This document shows, piece after piece, positions 41,639-52,809 of a stretch of DNA of 64,000 bases. The position numbers and the translations under genes were made by a program. The DNA lies in NCBI GenBank assembly GCA_004380135.1, contig QXCR01000005.1, positions 310,001 through 374,000 on the forward strand, in the 5' to 3' direction. Under the pieces are notes generated by a model. The model did not search any database and was not told where the DNA came from. It worked only from the letters and a program-made list of their open reading frames with translations. The DNA is from Stemphylium vesicarium. Its lineage: Eukaryota > Ascomycota > Dothideomycetes > Pleosporales > Pleosporaceae. Numbering within the stretch: position 1 is the first letter of the stretch; each line of letters begins with the position of its first letter.

Positions 41639-43869
41639 TTACGCGAGCTTCGACCCATCATAGCCCCCCAAATCAGGCTTGACCTCGTACTCCGGCTTCT
41701 CCTTCTCCGCCAGCGACTCTGGATCAATATACCGACACGTAAGCGCAAACCGCAGACTCCCCGAATGATCCACCGAATGCTCATAGTACTGCTGTATCCC
41801 CGCGCCATGCATAAAAACGACATCACCATGACCGAGCTGCATGACCAGCGCATCTTTCGCCTGACCCCGACAATGAAGTCCAAGTTCCTTGGGAACCTGC
41901 TTGCGCCGCGCGAAGTAAGCTTTGCTGTTGGAAGACTTGAGTGCATCGAGAGAAGGCTGCAGCGCAAGACGGGCGTCGTATTGCTCGCAACCTGGGATCG
42001 GGGGCACGGCGTCGTAGGGGCCTGTAGCGGAGGATATACCGTGGTAGTGGCGCGCTTTCATGCGGATGCGCATTGTGCCCGGGCGCCTAGGCTGAGGGTC
42101 GCGATGGTGGGTCCGAGGCCGTGTTCGCCGTCGTCGTGGTAGGCGATCTTTTGCTCTTGGAAGTAACCTAGGGCAAGGACTTCGTTGAATTCTTGGTCTT
42201 GCCAAGAGGCGCTGATGGATTGCATGTTCTTGCCAGTGTCTTGCGAGAGGAGAAGCTTTGCGGCCCAGTTCAGGCGGCTGCGTGTGCTGGTGATGGGGCG
42301 CGCTGCTCCATCGAACGAGTGCGATTGGGTGGCTGCGACGAACTTGTAGGGAATACCGCAGTTTACTAAGAACTGGCGGCAGTATTTTGGTCCTTTGAAC
42401 TGACCGTCTGGTATGAGGCGGCGCTCTAGCCCAATGTCGGTTTGCTGAAGCTCTTCGAACATCGCATCTGGGCCTCCTTGTTCCTCAAGCACGGCTTTGT
42501 TGGCGATCATGTGGACTGTGAAGCCATCTATACCAGGTATGGTGTACTTGTTGATACGATATCCGTGTGCGAATTGAACGTCAAAGCCGATCAACGGCGA
42601 TAGAGTATCCCTTGACTGCGTGTAGCTGTTCGTCACAGGCCAGAGGGGGTCACGGAGAGAAAGCGCTGAGATGAGTGCATGTGGCGGTGTCCTCTTATAG
42701 TCGCACGAAAAGCTCTCCCAGTTGGTCCAATTAATTCGGGAGATGCAACGTCCACAGTTGGGACAGATAATGCCAGACGAGAAGGCGACTGCTGTATCTT
42801 CCCCGGGGACGGCATGTTCGGATAGTTCGGCGGTGTTTGATACAAGTGGGTACTCCTGGTCATCATTCTGCCATGAGGTCTTCGGCTTCAAAAAGCGTGG
42901 GTTGTAGATGAGAGATGCTTCGTTTGGCTCTTGGAAGGATGCTTTGTTCCCGCGGCCAGGGAGGATCAACTTCCAGAAAGAGTGGCATGTTGATTGTAGA
43001 CACATCCAACCGTTGAGATAGATCTGCTGAGAGACTGCACCGCAAGTTCCACAAGTCTTCTCGACCGGAGGCGATAGCGATCCAAGCTCAACAGCTTCCG
43101 GACTGTCTTTTGCCTGCCACCAAGACTCTTTCTTCGTATTGAGTTTCTCGAAACGATAACGCACAATCTTGACACCATCGCTCTTCTCTGCCCATATGTG
43201 AGTGGGCTTGAAGCAGTTCAGTACGCAGTACTAGTGCGGCGACTTTTATGGAATGTGGGGATTGTTAACCCCAGTTATGATGACAACCGGGTTACGGGGA
43301 AGCATGCAGTTTTTGAGAACTAGTGCTGTCGAGTCTTCCGCCTGATCTTTACCGGCTTTCATCAATCCGGAAGTTTTGTCTTTCGTCATGCCACCTCCGG
43401 CTCGTGAGATCACAACACTGCTGTCCATGTAGTCACGCTTGTAAGTAACCTCGTCGAACATGAAGCCTCGTACAAAGCCACCTGCCGAATAGCAGGCACC
43501 CTGGTAGCTCCGGTAGAAGTGAAGGGTTTCGCAAAGCTCTTGTCGCCCCTCGGCCCACACCTCAGGCTGTGCTGTCGGGTCTGGTTTGTCCGGTCCCATG
43601 TTTCGCTGCGCAAGAAGTTGTTCAGCTATAGTGCGGAGCTGCTGATACTCCAGAGGAAAGCGGACATCATCGTTTAATGAACTTAATGTACCACGACGCT
43701 CCATTTTCGCTTCGGAGCCTGCGCGAGAGCTTGCCGCTGGAACGAAGGACCGGAAATCCACCTGTCTGGTCCATCCAGTGACATTTTGAGACCATAGCCA
43801 GTGGTGGAGGCGACTCGAACTAGCACTGTACTGAGTAGGTGCACTTGGTGACGTCTGTTGTCCACCCAT
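41639..43869 (-). pseudogene. SRA-like + zinc-ribbon + AlkB-type 2OG/Fe(II) oxygenase gene, interrupted by a frameshift
   Basis: Coding segments 43869-43270 and 43230 to about 42085, then a shift of frame near 42078-42084, continuing to TAA at 41639. Residues ~115-240 resemble an SRA/YDG domain: YRSYQGACYSAGG, SSVVISRAGGG, DQ...ALVLKN, NPVVIITG and FKPTHIWAEKSDG match the order of SRA motifs. Two Cys clusters follow (C260, C263, C277, C282; C356, C359, C376), each with a following aromatic. The AlkB-like domain begins near 410; the iron motif is H565-x-D567 in AYHDDGEHGLGPTIATLSLG, and the second half (RIRMKARHYHG; LGHGDVVFMHGAG; EHSVDHSGSLRFALTCRYI, with the distal His and Arg) lies in the other frame. 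A one-base loss in the C run explains the break; assembly error is equally possible. A 3' intron starting at 41641 could alter the last residues. Confidence 0.75.
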
Positions 43870-44338
43870 GGCGCCTGCCCGCCATACGTGGGTAGCAACA
43901 ATACGTCAGCAGCAATGCCATAGCCACATAGCACAATGTTCCTGACGCTCTACCTTATTAGTTTTTAACTCTGCACAAGAGCGGCTCCTCTCTCGTCGGT
44001 GCGGATCAAGGATAATAAAGTTGGCAGACCTCAGCCGCTTCCACTACCCCCGAGCTAACGCCGGCAACGAGGACGGCTTAGCCTGTCTGGGATATGACCT
44101 CGGTACCCCAGTTTCCCCACAATTGGAGGCTGACACTGACAGTCCGGCTCCGAATGCAGACGGCATCCGACTGGACTAACGTCATTGCGGAAATTGTGCG
44201 TAAGCGTTAAAGTCGCAGGCAGTCGCGCATTCTTCGTTCCTTCTCTGCACTTCCAATTGAGGCTCAACCACTCGCTTGTTCCTGCCTCCCCTACAAAGCC
44301 CGGCGCGTCACCAACACAAGTCTCAGATAGCGCTCACG
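43870..44338. promoter_or_regulatory. Divergent promoter between oxygenase gene and CoA-ligase gene
   Basis: About 470 bases between divergent starts. No TATA box or repeat recognised with confidence; no gene seen. Confidence 0.45.
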
Positions 44339-46344
44339 ATGCCGTTCCAGCCTCCATCATGGGTACCGCAGCTTCCGTTCGACCCTCCCGATTCGATCCC
44401 CATCTGCGATTTCATGCTCGATGAGAACTACGGCCGTCACCCACTGGGATACTCGTTCAACCCATTCACTTGCGGCTTGACAGGAAAGACCTACAACAGC
44501 TTGGATGTACGCGAGCGCGTCGACTTGCTCGCACGAGGTCTGGCAAAGGAGCTTGGCATGCAGCCAAACGAAGGCTCTGAATGGGACAAAGTCATCGCAG
44601 TCTTCTCTGTGAACACAGTGAGAATCCAATGACTGCTGAGCCATTGTCGCGCGGGGACTGACATTGCATAGATTGATACACTTCCGCTGGCATGGGCCAC
44701 GCATCGTCTTGGCGGCATCTCGACTCCTGCCAATGCTGCTTATAGCGCCCCCGAGCTCGAATACCAACTGAAGAACTCCGGCGCCAAAGCACTCTTCACT
44801 TGTGTTCCTCTGTTGGAAACAGCGCGCGAGGCGGCCAAGAAAAGCGGAATCCCCGACAACCGTATATTCTTGCTCGAAGTCCCGGAGAAGTTTGCGGGCA
44901 AGAGCACACCCAAGGGTATCAAGACAGTGGATGACTTCATCCGCGACGGAGGAAAGCTCGACCGCTTGCCGAAGTTGCAATGGGCGGATGGAGACGGTGC
45001 TCGGAGGAGCGCGTTTCTCTGCTATTCCAGTGGCACTTCTGGTCTGCCTGTAAGCACAGCTCTTTGATATGCTCCGAATGTTTGCTGACCAACGTACAGA
45101 AAGGTGTCATGATCTCGCATAGGAATGTCATCGCCAATACAAGTAACATGTCCTGAACGCGTTCCGCCTTGTGTATCATCTGACACCCTCTAGTGCAAAT
45201 CTGGGCGTTCGAAAAACCATACCGCGACACCATCATCAACGACGTACGGAACCAATCCGACTATACCGAAAAGGCCCTGGGTCTTTTGCCCATGTCGCAT
45301 ATCTACAGCTTGGTTGTTATATGCCATGCTAGCGTCTACCGCGGTGATGGTGTTATCGTCCTACCCAAGTTCGAGTTCGCGTCGACTATGCAAGCCATAC
45401 AAGACTACGAGATCAACTCGCTGTTTCTAGTAAGTGAGTTGTGGCCTTGGATGAATGTGCACTGACCAAGCAGGTACCTCCGATTATTATCCAGATGACC
45501 AAGAACAAGGCGTTGCTCGACAAGTACAACCTCAGCTCGGTATGGTCACTCTTCACCGGCGCAGCACCTCTGGGACAAGAAACAGCCGAAGACTTGCAGA
45601 AGCTGTACCCCACTTGGAAGATTCGCCAAGGATATGGCCTCACAGAGACCAGTACTGTTGTGACTTCATCGTCTCCTGACGACATCTGGTTCGGCTCTTG
45701 CGGCTCATTACTCCCAGGCGTTGAGTGCAAGATTGTCACTGCCGAGGGCAACGAGGTCACCGGATACGACCAGCCCGGTGAACTGCTTGTCAAATCGCCT
45801 TCGGTCGTGTTGGGTTATCTGAACAATGACAAAGCCAACATGGAGACCTTCCAAGATGGTTACATGCGCACTGGTGACGAAGCTGTCGTCAGAAAGTCGC
45901 CTGCTGGCCACGAACACGTGTTCATCGTTGACCGAATCAAGGAACTTATCAAGGTCCAAGTATGTCTGTCTGCATCTCCTCAAGAACCAAGTGCTGATTA
46001 CAATCTAGGGTCACCAAGTTGCACCTGCGGAACTCGAGGCACATCTATTGACGCATCCCGCTGTCAACGATTGCGCTGTGATTCAGATTCCTAACGAGAA
46101 GACCGGAGAAGTACCAAAGGCCTTTGTCGTCAAGGCACCCTCGGTCGGCCTTGAGGAGAACGACCGCGTTCTTGCGCGTGAGATCCAGAAACACGTCGAA
46201 CAACACAAAGCTAGATACAAGTGGATTAGCGGTGGTATCGAATTTATCGACGTAATACCAAAGTCGCCGTCCGGGAAGATCCTCCGGCGAATGTTGAGGG
46301 ACCAAGAGAAGGAGAAGAGGAGAAAGGCTGGAAGCAAGTTGTAG
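44339..46344 (+). CDS. AMP-forming acyl/aryl-CoA ligase (4-coumarate-CoA ligase-like), peroxisomal, 585 aa
   Basis: Adenylate-forming enzyme that activates a carboxylic acid with ATP and CoA. Exons 44339-44617, 44672-45049, 45100-45142, 45194-45429, 45474-45959 and 46009-46344; five introns of 44-54 bases, all GT...AG, frame kept throughout. Motifs in order: P-loop-like YSSGTSGLPKGVMISHRN, LGLLPMSHIYSLVV, LFTGAAPLGQE, GYGLTETSTV, PGELLVKSPSVVLGY, DGYMRTGDEAV, FIVDRIKELIKVQGHQVAPA and PKSPSGKILRR (catalytic Lys). The last three residues are SKL, a canonical type 1 peroxisomal targeting signal. Similar to plant 4CL and fungal phenylacetyl/coumaroyl-CoA ligases; the acid used is not determinable, but a peroxisomal route that shortens cinnamic-type side chains before ring cleavage would fit the neighbouring cluster. 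Confidence 0.93.
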
Positions 46345-46742
46345 CCGAGGAAGTCTACTATCGATGTTCTCAGAATAATGCAACTACTTGTAAGTTAGGA
46401 TATGGCCGAAACGGTTGCGACTTGCGCTACTACATCCCTAGCCGTAGCAGACTAAACTGTACATAGCCACCATCAGCGCAATCGCAACTTATACTCGAGA
46501 CCAATCTGCACAAGAACCCTACACTCTAGCGTACCAGAAGCGACATATTACTGCATGCATGGAAGCGAGAATTTTCACGGGAGTGGGCCGGACCTTACTC
46601 CATCGCGCGTCTCCACAGCGAACCATGAACACAATCCAAGAACCTCTCGCTCCATGCTGTACAGCGATGGACACGCATGGTGAATTTTTTCGATTGATAT
46701 ACCGCACTATCGCCATTAATTCTTCATGCAAAGCTTAAACAT
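46345..46742. other. Intergenic, no gene seen
   Basis: About 400 bases between the CoA-ligase stop and the first tRNA-Val. No TATA or gene recognised. Confidence 0.5.
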
Positions 46743-46828
46743 GGCTCGGTGGTGTAGTTGGTTATCACGTCAGTCTAACACTCAGTTAGATGCACTGAAG
46801 GTCCCGAGTTCAAACCTCGGCTGAGTCA
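46743..46828 (+). tRNA. tRNA-Val(AAC) with 12-base intron
   Basis: Acceptor stem GGCTCGG/CTGAGTC with discriminator A; D arm GTGTAGTTGGTTATCAC; anticodon stem TCAGT/ACTGA; anticodon AAC; T arm CCGAG-TTCAAAC-CTCGG. The anticodon loop carries CTCAGTTAGATG inserted after position 37, the usual site of tRNA introns, leaving a normal seven-base loop CTAACAC after removal. Confidence 0.92.
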
Positions 46829-47075
46829 GCGTGCTCCCGTCTTCTCTCTTGAGAAGATGAATCTTTTTGTTGCTTGGGAGGACTTCTGTTGGTGTTGGGT
46901 CTGGCTTACAGCTGCCGTCTTCCCCACCAACCGAGACCTGATGCATCTTCAACTCATCACAGCGACATACTCACGATAGCACCCAAATGTCTTTTTTTGT
47001 CCATGTCCCTTTCACTCCAGTTCTCTAAGTACATGAAAGAACCCACTCCGGTTTCCTCCATCAATAGCAACAACA

Positions 47076-47161
47076 GGCTCGGTGGTGTAGTTGGTTATCA
47101 CGTCAGTCTAACAACCTGTTAGGCACACTGAAGGTCCCGAGTTCAAACCTCGGCTGAGTCA
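47076..47161 (+). tRNA. tRNA-Val(AAC) with 12-base intron, second copy
   Basis: The mature part is identical to the copy at 46743. The intron, at the same site and of the same length, reads ACCTGTTAGGCA and differs at several positions. The copies are 247 bases apart in direct orientation with unrelated flanks. Confidence 0.92.
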
Positions 47162-47661
47162 TCTGGAATAGCTACAGTTCATGTAGCACACTCCTCTTTT
47201 TGTTTTTGGAGATGAATGCTGCGGGCAGTCCGTTGGAGTTCTTTTTTTCTTGTGCGGGTGGGTGGAGACGGAAAAGGCGAGACTTCGGCACACGAAGAGA
47301 AAGGAACATTTATTATGCATGCCGACATCAGAACTCACAGTATCCTAGCACAAATCTTACACGGCGAGAAAGAAAACATGTATGCAATAGTGAAGCAAAC
47401 ACAGGGTGCGCTCTCTGCTGTTCTTTTTTGCAGATCTCGGAGTAGCCGGGAACAACCAAAAAAAATATAGTTCCATATTCGTCCTACCCCCACCACAGAC
47501 AACTGCCCAAAAAAACCAATCAAGCAACGCAAAGGGTCACTACCACTAATACTAAACAAGACCCACCACAACCCACCACACCCACCAACTCACACGCATT
47601 CTCTTTCGCTCCCTTCAATTCGCCCATCCCATTAATCAGCAAAAAAACTGAGATGTTCTGA
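47162..47661. other. Intergenic, no gene seen
   Basis: About 500 bases between tRNA-Val copy 2 and the tRNA-Gln-like relic; A/C-rich, open frames of under 85 codons only. Confidence 0.5.
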
Positions 47662-47748
47662 AGGTCTTGCCCGGAATCGAACCGGGGTTGCCGGAAGAAT
47701 ACTGATGAAGATCAGAATCCGGAGTGATAACCGCTACCTATGATGGTT
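47662..47748 (-). pseudogene. tRNA-Gln(CTG)-like gene with degenerate 5' end
   Basis: Read on the minus strand, the 3' two thirds is a good tRNA: GTAGCGGTTATCAC (D arm part), anticodon stem CCGGA/TCCGG with anticodon CTG and a 15-base insert after position 37, T arm CCCGG-TTCGATT-CCGGG and acceptor 3' strand CAAGACC. The matching 5' acceptor GGTCTTG is missing; AACCATC stands in its place and the first D-stem bases also fail to pair. Either a relic truncated at the 5' end or a very divergent tRNA. Confidence 0.6.
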
Positions 47749-48791
47749 TATTAGCGGGGGCAAGCTTGATTGTGGCGTAGAAAGAACATACACTACAAAA
47801 CCGATTGAAGAGTGCTGATTGGCTGTGTTCGATGGTGACAAAAGCAAAATGTTAAATATATCACGGTAAATGTCATGGGAGATTGGGAGGGGGCCTGCGG
47901 TGCTTGCAGCGGTGCTTGGGTGGGGAGTTGTGGTGTCGGTGGTGGGGTCGGGGTGAAGAATTTGGAGAGAAAAAAGTAATGTGAGGGGTGTGGAACGCCG
48001 ATGTATACCGAACAGAGCAGGTAACATCAACATGTGAAGCAACCCCATCACACATAGCAGGCAACACCTAGTAGGAGAAAAGAAACTATAAATCTCGGTT
48101 GTGTACCATTCATTCTTTGTGAATTATCAACCTATAACCTCCACCCATATCCCTCTCCAATAGCCTCCCAAACATGACCAAGCCTGGTTCTTCGGCTGTG
48201 CCAGCGACTGAGACGTCCGTCCGAGTAGTACAACACCCCAAGCCAGACAAATGGGATATAGAACCGAATGCACAAAAGAAAGAAAAAGAGAAAACAAAAA
48301 GGCAAAGGAAAGAAAAGCGCCTCGCCATTGAGCTTTGCCATAGAGGCAAGCTGGGCGGCAATGAGGCATTGGGTATCAAGAGTGCGCAGCAGTGAAGCCA
48401 GCTTTGGAGAAGGAAACATTACAATATGGCGGTATATGGTGGTGTGAGTTTGCGCGTGAGCGCGACCCGCTTCTAGCCCTTTTGTAACCAGGCCCCTAGG
48501 GTGATTTGAGCGAGAGTGAGAAAAGACAATGGTTTTGAAGTGAAGGGACAGTAGGAGAGAGATGTGCAGTCGAGGTCGATGTGCCTCCGCAGTGATGATG
48601 ATGAGATGAAGATGACGTCGAGTCGTATGGGTCGTAGCCCTAGTAACAAGGAAATTGGTAATGCGAGATGGTACAAGTGAGACCGGAAGCAGGTTCAAAG
48701 ACAACAAACAACAAGCAAGAGGCGGCGAAAAGCGATCGACCGTTAAGCATGCCCGTCACACGTGAGCGAATCGTAAGCGCGGGCCATTCGT
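47749..48791. other. Intergenic, no gene supported
   Basis: About 1.0 kb between the tRNA relic and the stop of the ApsA-like gene. A 73-codon Lys/Glu-rich frame at 48174-48395 (+) exists but has no other support. Confidence 0.45.
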
Positions 48792-51700
48792 CTAGAAGCC
48801 GCGGAAGGGATCGTTACTGCCTTCAAAGTCGAAGAGACCACCACCGCGGTTGGATTGATCGCGGGTGCTGGCACTCCACTGGCTGCTTCCTCGACGACGG
48901 CGGTGCTGCATGTACTGTGCTCGTGCGGCATAGCTGCCCAGCTGCTTTTGGTCGCCAAGAGCATTGTCGATGAAGGCTTCCATGCGAACAGTGCCCATGG
49001 TATCGAAGAAATGCTGACGGGTCGAGGTGCTTGCCTCTGATGTTCGAGAACTCATAGCACCACTGTTAGGGTTGTATACCGAAGAAGGTACGGACGGTGG
49101 TACGCCGGCACTATACATGTCGGAAGAGCCGTTGGAGTAGATGGATGGTACGTGTTGATGGGAGAAGCTTCGGAATGGAATGCTCGGGGGTGGTGCGCTA
49201 GGCCCAGTTGAGCTTCTCTTCCTGCCGTGCTGTGGGCCACGTGGGATGACGGGCGGACTGGCAGAATCTTGCACTGGCCCATCGAAGCCGGCGAGTGAAG
49301 GAAGACTAGGCATGGGTTCATCCTGCGCTGCGTATCGCGCCATAACCGGGTTTGCCCGGCCCTTGGCGAGACGTACAGAATCTTGCACGCGGCTGCGGCG
49401 GAGGGTTGCGCCTTGTTGACGTTGTTCGGTCTCGTCGACTGGTGGTGGAATGGGGGGCAAAGACCCGAGATCCGGCATGGGCGCGCTTGAGTGGGCGAGG
49501 AAAGAGAGGGCAGTCAGCCACAGGTAATGGCGCTCACGCGATGCTGTGGTGAACTTGAGCGCGCGCGCAGGGGTGAGGATAAGGATGGAGCGATTGAAAA
49601 GGGTCTCGTTCTTTGGGGGAGGGCAGTTGTCGGCGACATCAAGGACAGACTGAATGACGACTGCAGATATGTTAGTAAAGTATGAATACCAAAAGCGCAA
49701 AGAACTCACGTTTGCGACCACTCTTGCCCATCAATGCAGAACCAGACGTGGGCTGCTTGCTGCTCCAAAGAATTGCCCTCTCGTACGGTGAGATCCAGAC
49801 CCAGCGTTTGTGCCTGACACCATGGTTGGCCAGAGAAGCCTCCTCTGCTGCGCGACTGACGTCTACCGATGTTTCGGGGCCACCGAAAGGCTTCCTCTTG
49901 CGAACATACTTCCACATGAACTCTCCAATCATCGATGCAGCGATCGCGTCAACAACACTGGTTTGGGAGATTGAGCCTTCGGTGGAGCCGTTGGCTGTAT
50001 AACCTGTGGCTGCAGTGGCACTCGAAAGCTGGTGTCGATGGCGGAAGCCGCTCGCGCTGACAATGTCGCTAGGGAGTGGAGGGATAGACGCACTGTCGGC
50101 ATTGCTTGGAGTGGCTGGAAGTGTTGGAGATCTACTGCGAGAGCGGGAGGTCTTGGTTACAGGCGCGGCGGATCGGACCTTCCTCAGGCTTTCCTTCCGT
50201 TGATGCTTTACGCCATATGGTCGGCGTCCAGCATACGAACCACTGTTGCGCGGCGTCGGGCTCTGGGAGCCTTCGCTCTTGCTTACCGGCTTATTGCGTG
50301 AGCTGGAACGGGTGGGGACTGGGAATGGCGGCTTAGGCAAGTAGTTGCTCGATCCTAGGCTGCCGATACTTGGACTGCGAGAGCGGGCATGAGCTGCAGT
50401 GCTGCTCTGGATCATCGCAGATCGCCGAATGCTGGGCTGGCGACCGATCGAGTTGCGCTGAGATTTACCAACCTTGGACGGCTTTTCCATCGAGCTGCGC
50501 TTGGAGGGTATCGAAACGCTGTTGATGGAATCTTCCGAAAGCCTGGGGTTTGTTGTGCTTTCCTTGTCTTCTGGCACAGGTGTTGGGGGGTTCACTGGTC
50601 GTCCACTCTTCGCATTGCGTGACGACAGCATCGGAGTAGAGTATTGATGAACTCTGTAGTCGTCATCACTCAGGTCTGCTTCATCTTCTTCATCGGAAGA
50701 TGGACCATCGAACCCTGCAAACAGACTACTGGTGCGGAACGGCCGGTTGAGTGCTTCTGCTTGGAGCTGGCGCGACAAGGGACCGTTGTCGTTGTTACCA
50801 GGATAGCGATTCTCGACATCCTTGTCCGCAGCCTTTTCGAGGCGAGTAGTAAGATTCTGACGAGCTGTTGTGATCAAAGTAAATTGCTCATTGTCGCTGG
50901 AACCAGGATGATGGGAGTCCTTCTTGATGACTCGGTTCTCTGTTTCGGGCGTTCCAGGCTTAGAGGAGATGGCAGAAGGTAGAAGATGAGCAGGGAGCTT
51001 GACAGGTCTCTGATCAATCCTGATCGGTTCAGTTTGCATGGCCGTCGAATGCATTGGGGCCGCAAGATCTCCGCTAGTTTGAGTCGATACTGTCTTCGTA
51101 CGTGGGGGAAGAAGAGGAGCTCTTGGCGACGACGGCGCGGATGTCGGCGCATGTATCGCAATGGACGGGATAATAGAGATCGGGGCTGGAGGGTTCGCCC
51201 TCTTGGGTATTTCAGGTGCGACCTCTGCCTCGATCGGAGGCTCCGTCTGAGTAGCTATAGAAACTACCTCAGCTTGGAATACGGGAGAAGAGGGAACCTG
51301 CTCTGAGGGCACCGGAATCTTGGGAGTCGGCGGTGGGCTGAGTGGCTGTTCAACGGTTTGTACAGAAGTCGATGTCATAGTGCATGTTTCAGAGTGGACA
51401 TGGGACGGCGTGCTGGAGTTCAAAGGTACTGAGACTCGCTTGCGGCTCTGATTTGCCTCGATTTCTGCAGCAGTGGATGGGGCTTCATTCAGCTTGATCT
51501 GAACAGGCGGCGCGGTAGTTTGTGATGCAGCTTCCATCATGGCGGGCTTCGTTGGGGAAGGCGGAGGTGAGGGCTGTACGCCAGTGTCGACATAGATGGG
51601 CTTGGTCGGTGGGAAAACCAGGGTGATGTCGCGAGGAGTCAGTGTAACTGAGGATTGCACTGTTTCATGAGACGACTTCCTCGGCTCGATGTCATCAGCC

Positions 51701-52809
51701 GTCATAACAGGGCTATCCCGGGTACCTTGTTGGGACTCGCTACTCAGGCCAAGAATGCGCTTTGCTTTTTCGTCGGGTAACATCGACTGTCGTGACTCCA
51801 GGGCTCGGCGCGCTCTCATCTCATTTTCAGGGAAATCATCAGAATCAAGTTCCAATTCGTCTAGTTCCTCCTCTTCTTCATCGAATATGAGCTCGTCGGC
51901 AAGGCTCATACCGTTGCCGCGGACGTGTCCATCTGCACTCATCAGAGACATGCGGTAGTTACGCCCCATGCTCTTCCAACTGCTGTTGCTCCGGTTCCTG
52001 GAATGGCGTCCAAGACGAGTGGATGATCGGCGCTGCGGCGATGAACGGACACTACCCGCGTCACTTTCTGGTATACCAGCGTCTCGGGTCGGGTCTTCCG
52101 CATCACTCTCAGCACCGGCTTGCTCATTAGCCTCCTCTTGTATGGCGATCTCATCCAGGAGCATCTTCAGCCGGCTTTCCGAAATGTGCACGCGTCGCTC
52201 CAACTTGAGCTTCTCTGCAGCCCATTCCTCCTTCTCACGAGCCCACATATCGTGCACCTTGGTAGAATCATCGTCTTGGCTTCGCGTTCTCTTCTCTGCT
52301 GCCGTCAGCTTCTGTCGCAGATCCGCGTTGGCCTCCTTCATCTTGTCCCTCTCGCCTGCAATCTCCTCCAAAGCAGCAAGTGTTTCATTTTCAAAATGCT
52401 GAAGCTGGCGTTTTACGGCCTTGCCTTCTTTGTTAGATGATGCCAGCTGTTTCGCAAGCGACTCGTTGTCAGTACGGGTCGTGTCCAAGTTTGTCTCCAG
52501 GTCGTCGATGAATCTGTGTTTAGAGTCGAGCTCTCGGCGAAGATTCAGGATCTCAGAGACCAGGTTGGCATGAAGTGTTGGGGTGAAGCGACGGGGGTCG
52601 AGAATCGAGATATTTTCATCGTTGGCGGCATCATCCGAACTGAAACCTGGGTCTGGCGGGAGAGGAGGCGGCGAACTGGTAATATCACTGCTTGGTCCAT
52701 CGTATCTGGAGGTCTGCCGCGATAGTGAGTCGTATGGGGTACCAACAGGGGTAGGTAGCGGATGGTTGACAGAAAATGCCTCCTGATCTGAAAAGTAGTC
52801 GGTAGACAT
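48792..52809 (-). CDS. ApsA/Num1/Mcp5-like cortical PH-domain protein, 1322 aa
   Basis: Large cell-cortex protein of the type that anchors dynein for nuclear positioning (Num1 in yeast, Mcp5 in fission yeast, ApsA in Aspergillus). Exons 52809-49710 and 49660-48792; the 49-base intron (GTGAGT...CTAAC...CAG) joins the two halves of the PH domain. Order: Ser/Pro-rich N-terminus; coiled coil about 80-230 (NLVSEILNLRRELDSKHRFI, LKLERRVHISESRLKMLLDE); a very acidic patch near 310-330 (DEEEEELDELELDSDD); about 600 residues of low-complexity Ser/Pro/Thr; C-terminal PH domain about 990-1110 (MIGEFMWKYVRKRKPFGG, HKRWVWISPYERAILWSSKQ, RSILILTPARALKFTTASRE, HYLWLTALSFLAHSS); disordered tail. The PH domain type binds phosphoinositides in relatives. 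Shorter than ApsA and without its long repeats. Confidence 0.84.

Noticed and set aside
48132..48707. 191-codon minus-strand frame next to the ApsA-like gene
   Set aside because: Low-complexity Ser/His/Leu stretches, overlapped by three other frames; no motif or splice signal pattern.
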